This document shows, piece after piece, positions 8,532-18,025 of a stretch of 64,000 bases of DNA. Source of the stretch: Akkermansia muciniphila (GTDB taxonomy: Bacteria > Verrucomicrobiota > Verrucomicrobiia > Verrucomicrobiales > Akkermansiaceae); assembly GCA_945874895.1 (NCBI GenBank), contig CAMCIC010000015.1, forward strand, positions 1 through 64,000, written 5' to 3'. How positions within the stretch are numbered: the stretch's first letter is position 1; every line of letters starts with the position of its first letter. The position numbers and the translations under genes were made by a program. A model generated the notes under the pieces. The model was not told where the DNA came from. It worked only from the letters and a program-made list of their open reading frames with translations, and searched no databases.

Positions 8532-9982
8532 GGTTTGTTCTTTTTGATTTTACCGCCTTCCTTGGGGCCGCCTTTGCCTCCTTTTCTGGGTGCGGGGGCT
8601 TGGGTCGGATCGTAGTTGGTGTTCGGGGTCGGCATGGAGGCTCGCGTTTCCTGGAGCATCGTGCGCAGTTTGGCTTCAAGGCGGTCCGCCAGATCTTTTT
8701 TTTGATCCGCCAGATTGCTGCGCTCGCCCGGATCTTGTTGCAGATCGAAAAGTTTTCTGGTGCCGTCTTCATAGGAAAGGATCAATTTGAAATTGCCTTC
8801 GCGAATCGCCGATTGGGGGCTGTCCCCCTGATAATGGGGGAAATGAAACAACAGCGCGGTGTTATGTCGTGCCACGGGTTGGTCGAGTCCCGACAGCAAG
8901 GGCGCCAAATCACCGCCATCGATCGTGGCGGGAAGGGACTCCTTCGTCTGCGCCCATCGACAGATCGTGGGAAACCAATCATACGCCGCCACCGGTTGAT
9001 GGCACCATGAGCCTGCTTTGATGCCAGGGCCGCGAACGATGAAGGGCACGCGAATGCCGCCTTCTCCCAAGCCTCCCTTGCCACCGTGCAGTCCTGCCGC
9101 CGTGCCTTTCCCTCCTTTGCCACCACCACCGCCACCGCCACCGCCACCTCCGTTGTCGGCCATGTAAATCACATAGGTGTTTTTTTCCAGACCCAGTGCC
9201 TTGATCGCTTCTAGCAAACGTCCGACACCTGTATCGAGATCATAGGTGATGGCAGCGCGCGACGGATCGTGATGCATCGTGCCGCCGGGCTTGGCTTCGA
9301 AACGGGCAAGGCTGGATTTCATGGCATTTTCCGGCATGTGCAGGGCATGATAGGACATCTGCAGATAGAATGGTTTTCCTGCCTTGGTTTGCGCGGTCAT
9401 GAATGCCTTGGCTCGATCCGTCATGCCGAAGATGTCGACCGGATTCGGATCAACGAAAGGATCTGCGTCGCGGTTGCCGGTATCGCCGTCACTGACATCG
9501 AAGCCATGATGCTCCGGTCCTCCGCCTAGCAGATGCCATTTGCCGAAATGTGCCGTCGCATAGCCGGTGCGCTGCAAGAGTTCGGGGAAAGTCACTTCAT
9601 CCGCGCGAATCGCCTTGCGCGTTGATCCTTCGATCAGTTTATGACCCTCTTCCGCTGGGGCCGCCTTGGTCCATCCGAGCCGTGCGGGAAACATCCCGGT
9701 TTGCAGACTGATCCGGGTGGGCGAGCACACAGGGGCGGGGGAATAGCCATTCGAAAAACGCATTCCTTGAGTGGCAAAATTTGCCAAACTCGGTGTCTCG
9801 TAATAGTCGCTCTGCGAACCCGGCATGTCCGGATGCATGCGGGCGGAAAGTCCGTTCCAATCCTGGTCGTCGGAGAGCAATAACACGATGTTGGGTCGCG
9901 AGGTCGCCGTGGATTCGGCGGCCCGAAGCGGAGCGCAACAAACAAGGCCCAAGGCAGCCGGCAGGGTGATGAGTCGTTTCAT
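8528..9982 (-). CDS. Secreted sulfatase with an expanded glycine tract
   Basis: 484 residues, signal peptide about 1-21. Catalytic C86-S-P-T-R90 is the formylglycine site; D38-D39 are metal ligands; HFGKWHLLG and ADNG follow in the usual order. Where related enzymes have DNGG followed by a short loop and RGGKG, this one has Asn followed by eleven consecutive glycines and then a Gly/Lys-rich loop (GGKGG), encoded by a GGN repeat at 9119-9151. The C-terminus is again Lys/Gly-rich. Coupled by ATGA overlaps to the anti-sigma gene and to the second sulfatase. The two sulfatases are similar in plan but clearly diverged, so they probably act on different positions of one substrate (inference). Confidence 0.9.
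   Translation of the reverse strand: MKRLITLPAALGLVCCAPLRAAESTATSRPNIVLLLSDDQDWNGLSARMHPDMPGSQSDYYETPSLANFATQGMRFSNGYSPAPVCSPTRISLQTGMFPARLGWTKAAPAEEGHKLIEGSTRKAIRADEVTFPELLQRTGYATAHFGKWHLLGGGPEHHGFDVSDGDTGNRDADPFVDPNPVDIFGMTDRAKAFMTAQTKAGKPFYLQMSYHALHMPENAMKSSLARFEAKPGGTMHHDPSRAAITYDLDTGVGRLLEAIKALGLEKNTYVIYMADNGGGGGGGGGGGKGGKGTAAGLHGGKGGLGEGGIRVPFIVRGPGIKAGSWCHQPVAAYDWFPTICRWAQTKESLPATIDGGDLAPLLSGLDQPVARHNTALLFHFPHYQGDSPQSAIREGNFKLILSYEDGTRKLFDLQQDPGERSNLADQKKDLADRLEAKLRTMLQETRASMPTPNTNYDPTQAPAPRKGGKGGPKEGGKIKKNKP
9119..9151 (-). repeat. Eleven tandem GGN codons in the sulfatase gene
   Basis: Eleven consecutive glycine codons (GGA, GGT and GGC alternating) immediately after the AAC of the DNG metal-site motif. 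The trinucleotide tract is a likely slippage site; any change of whole codons keeps the frame. Confidence 0.9.
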
Positions 9983-10953
9983 GGTTCTTCAATGATGGTT
10001 CGTTCGGGTTCGTGATGACGTTGATGTTGAAACCAATCCGTGGGCAATGGATCGGAGGATTGAAGAATGATGGCGATGCTACGCGGACCACCATGAGCAC
10101 GAGGCAGCTGGCGCAGGATCATTCGTTGCAGGATTTCAGTGCACGGATCGAACCATACTTCGATTTCACGCGGCCCACCTTGATCGACCGAGTTTCGCGT
10201 TCCCGATAGTTTCCACAATCCTGAGGAAGTGCGATCCATCCATGAGAGCTGATACAGTTCTTTGAGTTCGTGGAGTTGGGTTCGCAGGTCGAGGAAAGCG
10301 ATGTCGCCTTTTCTTGTGAACATCGCCCGACTGAAACGATCCGGGTCCTTGCTCAGATGTAGGGGCTCATCACCGCGCATGCTCCAGCTTTGTTCGCCAT
10401 CTGCGCCCATCATGCGAACTTGGCCGTTTGGCAAGGATTGACGCAGCAGAAATTCTTTTTCACCACGGATCCACAGAGTCGCTCCATCCAGGTAGTTTGC
10501 CACGGGAAAGCGACCCCGGTCAGCGTGAGATGCAGACGCATCCTGCGGTGCTTCGATCACCTGAATCCGGTAGGTTCTGTCATGTGATTCGTCCATCTTT
10601 CCTATCAATTGATCAAGTGCGGCACCAGCTCTCGTGGGTAAAATGCTGAGAACAAATAGAGAGATGAGTAGCAAGGCGGCAACCGGCAGGAGGAATCGCT
10701 TCAATTGGTGGGAAAATCCTGCCGACGGATGCTCCAGGCGCTGGAAATAGGTGTTGGCATCCTTGGCAAAAGAACCGCTCCGCCCTTCCCTGGCTAACAT
10801 CCCGTGAAGGATCGCGCTATCGGCAAAACGACGACGGCAGTCTGCTGATGCGGCCATGAGGCGCAGCAGTTCGGCACGCTCCGCTTCATCAGCGATCCCC
10901 TGGATGACCCTCAAGGAAAGATCATCCACGGTGGTATCCGGATCTTCATTCAT
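9979..10953 (-). CDS. Anti-sigma-factor-like membrane protein with a LolA/RseB-like outer domain
   Basis: 324 residues from the ATG at 10953, which overlaps the sigma-factor stop as ATGA. Residues 1-75 are a cytoplasmic helical region (LSLRVIQGIADEAERAELLRL, ...RRRFADSAILHGML) of the kind that binds ECF sigma factors in Planctomycetota and Verrucomicrobiota. One membrane helix follows (about 90-110, FLLPVAALLLISLFVLSIL), then an outside domain (about 115-310) whose strand pattern (WIRGEKEFLLRQ, ADGEQSWSM, EIEVWFDP) resembles the LolA/RseB fold. RseB senses envelope signals upstream of sigma-E in E. coli; a similar sensory task here is inference. No catalytic motif seen. It precedes both sulfatases in the operon. 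Confidence 0.7.
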   Translation of the reverse strand: MNEDPDTTVDDLSLRVIQGIADEAERAELLRLMAASADCRRRFADSAILHGMLAREGRSGSFAKDANTYFQRLEHPSAGFSHQLKRFLLPVAALLLISLFVLSILPTRAGAALDQLIGKMDESHDRTYRIQVIEAPQDASASHADRGRFPVANYLDGATLWIRGEKEFLLRQSLPNGQVRMMGADGEQSWSMRGDEPLHLSKDPDRFSRAMFTRKGDIAFLDLRTQLHELKELYQLSWMDRTSSGLWKLSGTRNSVDQGGPREIEVWFDPCTEILQRMILRQLPRAHGGPRSIAIILQSSDPLPTDWFQHQRHHEPERTIIEEP

Positions 10954-11480
10954 CGTGCGTGGTCTGCCATGGTTTCGGAGATGCATGCCAGTAGTCCGAA
11001 ATGGATCTGCTTCAGCATTTTGTAAATGGCTACCTGTGATCGATTCCACTCGGTAGCAATCAGTTTGATCGGCTTTTCCTCCTGGTAGCGCATGCGCAAT
11101 ACGGCCCGTTGCTTTTCACTGAGTTTTTCGATGCACGAGCGCAGTGCATCCACGCGTTCATCTTGGTGGGCGAGACGCTCGGAGGCATCGTCTGCCAGCA
11201 TATCGATCATCTGTTCATCCAACTGCAATGGCTGTCGTTTTTGTTTGCGATACCATTCCTTCACCAACAATCTCGCGAATCCCATACCCCATGCCACGAA
11301 AGGGCGTCTGTCATCGTAGTCGGCAAATTTCAGCCACATCCTCTCGGCTAGATCTTGCATCAGGTCATCCGCCGCATGCGTGTCATGTACGAGGGAAATC
11401 AAAAATCCCTGGAGGGAGGGCAATGCAGTCACGAATTGTTTGGTAAACGTGAGATGGGGATCGGGTTTTGGTTTTCGCAT
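10950..11480 (-). CDS. ECF RNA polymerase sigma factor, Rhodopirellula/Verrucomicrobium type
   Basis: 176 residues. Region 2 (about 15-85) contains DDLMQDLAERMWLKF and the following aromatic-basic stretch; region 4 (about 108-165) has KLSEKQRAVLRMRYQEEKPI followed by a helix-turn-helix reading AIYKMLKQIHFGLL. Length and region 4 wording match the sub-family common in this phylum. It is the first gene of an operon with an anti-sigma-like protein, two sulfatases and a YHYH protein, so it probably controls this operon and perhaps other sulfatase genes in response to an envelope or polysaccharide cue (inference). Autoregulation is likely but no repeated promoter motif could be checked. Confidence 0.9.
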   Translation of the reverse strand: MRKPKPDPHLTFTKQFVTALPSLQGFLISLVHDTHAADDLMQDLAERMWLKFADYDDRRPFVAWGMGFARLLVKEWYRKQKRQPLQLDEQMIDMLADDASERLAHQDERVDALRSCIEKLSEKQRAVLRMRYQEEKPIKLIATEWNRSQVAIYKMLKQIHFGLLACISETMADHAR

Positions 11481-11587
11481 GAGAATTCATGCAGTATTGT
11501 CTCCAGACTGCTGAAATTAAACCAACGAAGAGGAAAAAAGTTCTGAAAATTTCTTTTCCGCGAACCGATGCGCCAAATCACCTCTGA

Positions 11588-12502
11588 TTACGAAGCGCAA
11601 GCCAGCGATCCAAGATGATGGTGGTCCGTGCCGCAGCAACCGCCGAGAATGGGAACCTCGTGCTGATGGTGGAGTTCCCGCATCTGCTGCGTCCAATCCG
11701 TCAGCGGATCGGCGAAGGTTTTTTCCGCACCATCGAGTTGGGTGACGTCTCGGGAAGACCCGTTGGCTTGGATGCCGATGAGACGCGTCAATTCTCCGGG
11801 TTGATAAGTGGAAAGAAGGAATCGCGGATGGGTGCAATTGACAAAATAGCCCAGCGGTCGATTTTCGTGAGAGTAGGCGGCATCCACGCGCTCCATCGCG
11901 ATCGGCAACGGCGTGCCGTCCAGAACTTTTCCGTCGATGCCGGTGCAGAAACTGAGAACATAAGGCTTGTCGGTTTGTGCCATCACGCGCGCGATGCCAA
12001 TGGCCTCATCAACCGAGGGCAAAGTCTGCGCGAGCAGGAAATCCGTATCTGTCTGCGCCAATGCCTCGATCTGAGGGCGATGAAAACGTTCCGCAGTGGC
12101 GGCATCGGGTGCGAGGTCGGGTCGATAACAATCACTACGAGGCCCCACCAGGGCACCGATGGCGATGGGTGGCTGATTGGCCGAAGTTTCGTCGCGCAGT
12201 GTTTTTATGAAATCCACGGTATCGCGCAGGATGGTGGGGGGCATGTTCGCGTCTGCGAGGCGTGAAGCATCGAGCCGCCAAGTAGGGGCGCATAACAGAA
12301 GGGGAAGCGCATGTGCTTTTGCAATTCCGATATACTGCCGATAGATCGCAGCCATCGCCTGTTTCGCCTCATCCGGTCCGTAGATCAGCGGGGTATGAAA
12401 CAGCGTGGGATGCAAGGTGATTCCGGACGTGCGACGCAGTCGTTCCGCTACGGCGCATTCAGCGAGGATGCGGGGTGATGATGCCACCATGTCTCGCATC
12501 AT
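11588..12502 (-). CDS. Homocysteine S-methyltransferase family protein
   Basis: 304 residues, TIM-barrel methyltransferase of the betaine/S-methylmethionine-homocysteine group. The zinc site is complete: NCTHPRF supplies the first Cys (about 220) and GGCCGTDHHH near residue 292 the other two. The family transfers a methyl group to homocysteine to make methionine; the donor is unknown here. The N-terminus starts at ILAECAVAERLRRTSGI, where relatives have a GxxGT start, so it may be slightly divergent. The ATG at 12502 overlaps the stop of the alpha/beta hydrolase gene, so the two are probably co-translated. Confidence 0.8.
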   Translation of the reverse strand: MMRDMVASSPRILAECAVAERLRRTSGITLHPTLFHTPLIYGPDEAKQAMAAIYRQYIGIAKAHALPLLLCAPTWRLDASRLADANMPPTILRDTVDFIKTLRDETSANQPPIAIGALVGPRSDCYRPDLAPDAATAERFHRPQIEALAQTDTDFLLAQTLPSVDEAIGIARVMAQTDKPYVLSFCTGIDGKVLDGTPLPIAMERVDAAYSHENRPLGYFVNCTHPRFLLSTYQPGELTRLIGIQANGSSRDVTQLDGAEKTFADPLTDWTQQMRELHHQHEVPILGGCCGTDHHHLGSLACAS

Positions 12503-13365
12503 GGCCGTGGTGTGGTTTTGTTTTTCAGCAGAACGCCGGTGATGAACGCTACAGTGCTAGTCGGGTCATCCAGTCCGTGAGGGTGGTGACCCGCGGCATG
12601 GTGGACCACGGTAATGGTGCCTCCCAGAGCCTGGTATTTTTTCTCCACGATCGCGGTATTTTCCGCGACGGGCACGACGTCATCAGTATCACCTACGACA
12701 TGATAGAGAGGAATCTTGTGCGTAGCGAGAATCTCTAACAACTCGTCATCCACGGCATTGCCGCGAAACGCCTTGGCATCCTCGTCAGTGTGCCAGCCAT
12801 AGAGTTTCTTTGCGTGTTCCCAGTCGGCTTTGCTACCTTTGCCTTTGCCCAGACCGCCGGGCCAGCTTTTCAAATCGCAAACGGGAGCATCGCCATAAAT
12901 GCCGTCCACACGATCCGGGTGGCGTGCGGCCCAGCGATAGGCCATGAACCCTCCGCGTGAGAGTCCGATGAGCACGGTTTTTTTCGCAAAGCCTTGTCGG
13001 ATCATCATCTCATAGAATTCATCCATCAGCTTGAGTTGCTCTTCACATCCGAGTCGGTTGAAGTCGCTGAGATGGGCATGCGAAATGCCGTGATCTTTCA
13101 GCAGTTGGGGCACGCCCGTGCGCGGCAGAAAGGCGGTGGGGAATTCCATGACCCATGTCCAAGGACGGCCGGTTGCTGGTTTTTCCGGCACCACCACCCA
13201 GGCATTTTTTCCGGAAACGGCGAAGACATGGCGTTGATGTCCCTGCCACTGATCAATGGTTTCGTTGGGGAAAGCCACCGGTGCTTCCTCTGCGTGGGCG
13301 GGAATGATGAACAGGCAGCAAAACAAAAGTCCGCTCAAGAAAGCGTGGGTAATCCGGGGAATCAT
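12499..13365 (-). CDS. Exported alpha/beta hydrolase (serine esterase-like)
   Basis: 288 residues from the ATG at 13365 (MIPRITHAFLSG). A signal peptide ends at AHA. The nucleophile elbow is GLSRGGFMAYRW (Ser near residue 135), the acid is likely in VGDTDDVVPV (about 230), and the catalytic His in HHAAGHHPHGLD (about 262). This pattern is seen in prolyl-oligopeptidase or acetyl-xylan-esterase-like hydrolases encoded near polysaccharide genes in Verrucomicrobiota. Substrate unknown. First gene of a two-gene unit with the methyltransferase. Confidence 0.75.
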   Translation of the reverse strand: MIPRITHAFLSGLLFCCLFIIPAHAEEAPVAFPNETIDQWQGHQRHVFAVSGKNAWVVVPEKPATGRPWTWVMEFPTAFLPRTGVPQLLKDHGISHAHLSDFNRLGCEEQLKLMDEFYEMMIRQGFAKKTVLIGLSRGGFMAYRWAARHPDRVDGIYGDAPVCDLKSWPGGLGKGKGSKADWEHAKKLYGWHTDEDAKAFRGNAVDDELLEILATHKIPLYHVVGDTDDVVPVAENTAIVEKKYQALGGTITVVHHAAGHHPHGLDDPTSTVAFITGVLLKNKTTPRP

Positions 13366-13425
13366 GATCTCGATACGATCCGGGGCCACGGATCTTGCGT
13401 GATTTTTTCATGCATCGGACAAAGG

Positions 13426-13460
13426 AACACCCTGCTCCGATGGCAACAGAGCAGGGTGTT
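13426..13460 (-). terminator. Hairpin terminator downstream of katG
   Basis: Perfect 12-bp stem (AACACCCTGCTC / GAGCAGGGTGTT) with an 11-nt loop, 24 bases past the katG stop. The following T-run on the minus strand is weak (TTCCTTTG), so efficiency is uncertain. Confidence 0.7.
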
Positions 13461-13483
13461 GACGGTCATCTATGTCGTGATGA

Positions 13484-15811
<2,328 letters not shown>

Positions 15812-15833
15812 TTATCAGATCGATTCAGCGCAC

Positions 15834-15926
15834 GCTATGCAGTTGCGGCTCTTTTCAATCTACTGCGTACTTGCGCTATGCTTCCAATGTTCATTTTGAA
15901 TGATTGCCATGCGCATGGTGCATAGC
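15834..15926. promoter_or_regulatory. Three GCTATGC half-sites between katG and oxyR, probable OxyR operator
   Basis: GCTATGC occurs at 15834-15840 and 15875-15881, and its reverse complement GCATAGC at 15920-15926. Start-to-start spacings are 41 and 45 nt. The third copy is part of the palindrome CATAGCTATG (15921-15930), which touches the oxyR -10; the first overlaps a likely katG -10 (TAGCGT on the minus strand). OxyR sites in E. coli are built from ATAG/CTAT half-sites, so the match is reasonable. Confidence 0.55.
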
Positions 15927-15932
15927 TATGGT
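15904..15932 (+). promoter_or_regulatory. Candidate oxyR promoter
   Basis: TTGCCA (15904-15909), 17-nt spacer, TATGGT (15927-15932), then 5 nt to the ATG at 15938. No Shine-Dalgarno. The -10 overlaps the CATAGCTATG palindrome, consistent with autorepression. Confidence 0.5.
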
Positions 15933-15937
15933 CTGGC

Positions 15938-16828
15938 ATGCGACACGAGATCCAATTTCAATTGCTCGAACAATTTGTGGTATTGGCAAGAACGAGGAAC
16001 TTCACCCGTGCGGCAGAGGAGTTGCATTTGTCCCAGTCGTCTCTGAGTCGTTCCATCCAACGTCTGGAGGAGCAGATCGGTCGCGCTTTGTTTGAACGAA
16101 AGCCGCGGGAAGTCCTACTTACCGAAGCGGGCGAACGGTTGTTAGAGCGAGGAAAATCCATCTTACGCGAGGTGGATGATCTGTTTTTTGAGTTATCTCA
16201 GGTAGGGTGCAAGGCAAGAGTCAAACTTGGTGTGATTCCTACGATTGCTCCGTATTTTTTGCCTGGTTTTTTAGGGCGATTCTGTCAAATCCATCCGGAC
16301 ATTGCGGTGACCGTGCAGGAGGATACTACGGAGCATTTGATTCGCCGGTGCGAGCATGGCGAGATTGACTTGGTGATTCTCGCACTGCCGATCGAGGCGC
16401 GTCACCTGCAGGTGGAGCCATTGTTCGATGAGGACTTGCTTTTGGTATTGCCTGCAGAGCACCCATTGGCGAAAACCAAAAAAGTCAAGCTAGAGGCCTT
16501 GGCGGATTATCCTTTTGTCATGCTGAACGAGGCGCATTGCCTAGCTGACAACATCGCCAGTTTTTGTCGTCGAAAATCGGTGCAACCCGTGACCATCGAA
16601 CGCACCAATCAGTTGATCACGATCCAGGAGCTGGTGGCCTTGGGGCATGGGGTTTCGATCGTGCCGGCCATGGCAAGAAAGATCGATCTCAGCGATCGAC
16701 GCGTATACCGATCTTTTGAGGGCGAAAAACCAAGTCGGACGGTGGCAATGATGTGGAACGATCATCGTCCGAGAGCGGAGGCAACGTCGTGCATGCTTCA
16801 GGCACTGCGCTGTTACCGAGGCGCATGA
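15938..16828 (+). CDS. oxyR: OxyR-type LysR regulator of the peroxide response
   Basis: 296 residues. Winged helix-turn-helix at 1-65 (NFTRAAEELHLSQSSLSRSIQ), then the LysR substrate domain. The two redox cysteines of OxyR are conserved: C201 and C210 in AHCLADNIASFC, nine residues apart as C199 and C208 in E. coli, where peroxide drives a disulfide. The downstream VALGHGVSIVPAMA also matches OxyR. Placement divergent from katG supports control of that gene. Confidence 0.9.
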   Translation: MRHEIQFQLLEQFVVLARTRNFTRAAEELHLSQSSLSRSIQRLEEQIGRALFERKPREVLLTEAGERLLERGKSILREVDDLFFELSQVGCKARVKLGVIPTIAPYFLPGFLGRFCQIHPDIAVTVQEDTTEHLIRRCEHGEIDLVILALPIEARHLQVEPLFDEDLLLVLPAEHPLAKTKKVKLEALADYPFVMLNEAHCLADNIASFCRRKSVQPVTIERTNQLITIQELVALGHGVSIVPAMARKIDLSDRRVYRSFEGEKPSRTVAMMWNDHRPRAEATSCMLQALRCYRGA

Positions 16829-16886
16829 CGATGAGACACTGTGCTTCTCCGCGTTGTTATCCCTGCGCTGGAGGGGCAAATTCTGG

Positions 16887-16923
16887 TTGCCACTACGGGG
16901 GGGGTCGGTTAGCCTGATGGCTA
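16887..16923 (+). promoter_or_regulatory. Candidate promoter and inverted repeat before the amidase gene
   Basis: TTGCCA (16887-16892), 17 nt containing a run of eight G, TAGCCT (16910-16915), then 15 nt to the ATG. The -10 lies in the inverted repeat TAGCC-TGAT-GGCTA (16910-16923), a possible operator. Confidence 0.4.
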
Positions 16924-16930
16924 CACAATC

Positions 16931-17944
16931 ATGGAATGCATCTCTGATTTCTGGAAACGTTCTCTATGCCGATGGATTTTGGCATGGGCGTTCACTTGGA
17001 GTGTTCAGGGGCAAGTGCAGTGGGATCTGATGCAACATGACGGTCGTGAGTATGTTTCGCTCAACAGCTTGAAGGCTTTCTACAATTTCCCATTGATGAA
17101 ACGGGAGGGAAATCAGGTCACAATGGAAGGGAAAAATCTCATCTTTAAGCTCAAGGTGGGGGATCAGGAGGTGACACTCAATGGTGTCAAATTCGTCTGC
17201 ACCTACCCGGTGATCGAGACGGCTGGGAAGATCAGCATTTCGCGCATCGATCTCTCCAAGCTCATCGACCCTGTGCTGCGCCCGAGTTACATCCCGAACG
17301 CAGGCGGCTTCCGCACCGTTGTATTGGATCCGGGGCACGGTGGCAAAGATGCGGGTGCGGTTAACGCCTACAACACTGAGAAAGCCTACAATCTGCGCGT
17401 TGCACAGGAATTGAGATCTTTGCTCACGGCCAAGGGGTTCAAGGTGATCATGACGCGCAGTAGCGATGTGTATCTTACTCTACAAGAGCGTGTGGATTTG
17501 GCTAATGCCGTCAAGGAGTCGGCGATTTTCATTAGCATTCATTTCAACTCCGGTGGTCGCTCTGCCCGTGGGGTCGAAACATTCACGCTTTCCCCTCAGG
17601 GAGTGGCTCATTACGGCTCAGGTCTAAAGTCGAGCGATTACAACATGCGCAATGGAAATGTACATGATTCTGCCAACGTGGCCTTGGCTACAGCGGCGCA
17701 TGGACAGGTCATCCGTCAGATTGGTAAGGAAAACACCTTTGACCGTGGAATCAAACGCGCGCGCTACAGCGTTCTTACCGGAGTCAAGCATCCTGCCATC
17801 CTTGTGGAAGGTGGCTTCATGAGCCATCCCTACGAAGCAAGGTTGATTGAGAACCCGAAGTATCTTTCCGCGGTGGCCCGTGGGATTAGTGACGCGGTGA
17901 CGCTCTATCAAAAAGCTGTAAGTTATCGCAAACCAGGATCCTGA
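16931..17944 (+). CDS. N-acetylmuramoyl-L-alanine amidase (Amidase_3)
   Basis: 337 residues. An N-terminal signal or anchor (about 10-27) is followed by a small beta domain resembling the copper-amine-oxidase-N type (about 30-120) and the zinc amidase domain (127-330). Zinc and catalytic residues are in place: H136 in DPGHGGKD, E150 in NTEKAYNL, H204 in SIHFNS, E293 in ILVEGGFMSH. It cuts the amide between MurNAc and the peptide stem in peptidoglycan, for daughter-cell separation or remodelling. It stands 75 nt upstream of the AsmA-like gene, both envelope functions. Confidence 0.9.
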   Translation: MECISDFWKRSLCRWILAWAFTWSVQGQVQWDLMQHDGREYVSLNSLKAFYNFPLMKREGNQVTMEGKNLIFKLKVGDQEVTLNGVKFVCTYPVIETAGKISISRIDLSKLIDPVLRPSYIPNAGGFRTVVLDPGHGGKDAGAVNAYNTEKAYNLRVAQELRSLLTAKGFKVIMTRSSDVYLTLQERVDLANAVKESAIFISIHFNSGGRSARGVETFTLSPQGVAHYGSGLKSSDYNMRNGNVHDSANVALATAAHGQVIRQIGKENTFDRGIKRARYSVLTGVKHPAILVEGGFMSHPYEARLIENPKYLSAVARGISDAVTLYQKAVSYRKPGS

Positions 17945-17988
17945 CCGGCGAGAAATCCTTCAAATCCTCCTATGAATCCACTCCTTGC

Positions 17989-18016
17989 TTGGTTTTTTCC
18001 AGCAAAATCATAGAAT
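17989..18016 (+). promoter_or_regulatory. Candidate promoter of the AsmA-like gene
   Basis: TTGGTT (17989-17994), 16 nt, TAGAAT (18011-18016), 9 nt to the ATG at 18026. Transcription would begin only a few bases before the start codon. Confidence 0.45.
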
Positions 18017-18025
18017 CCGTTGACG

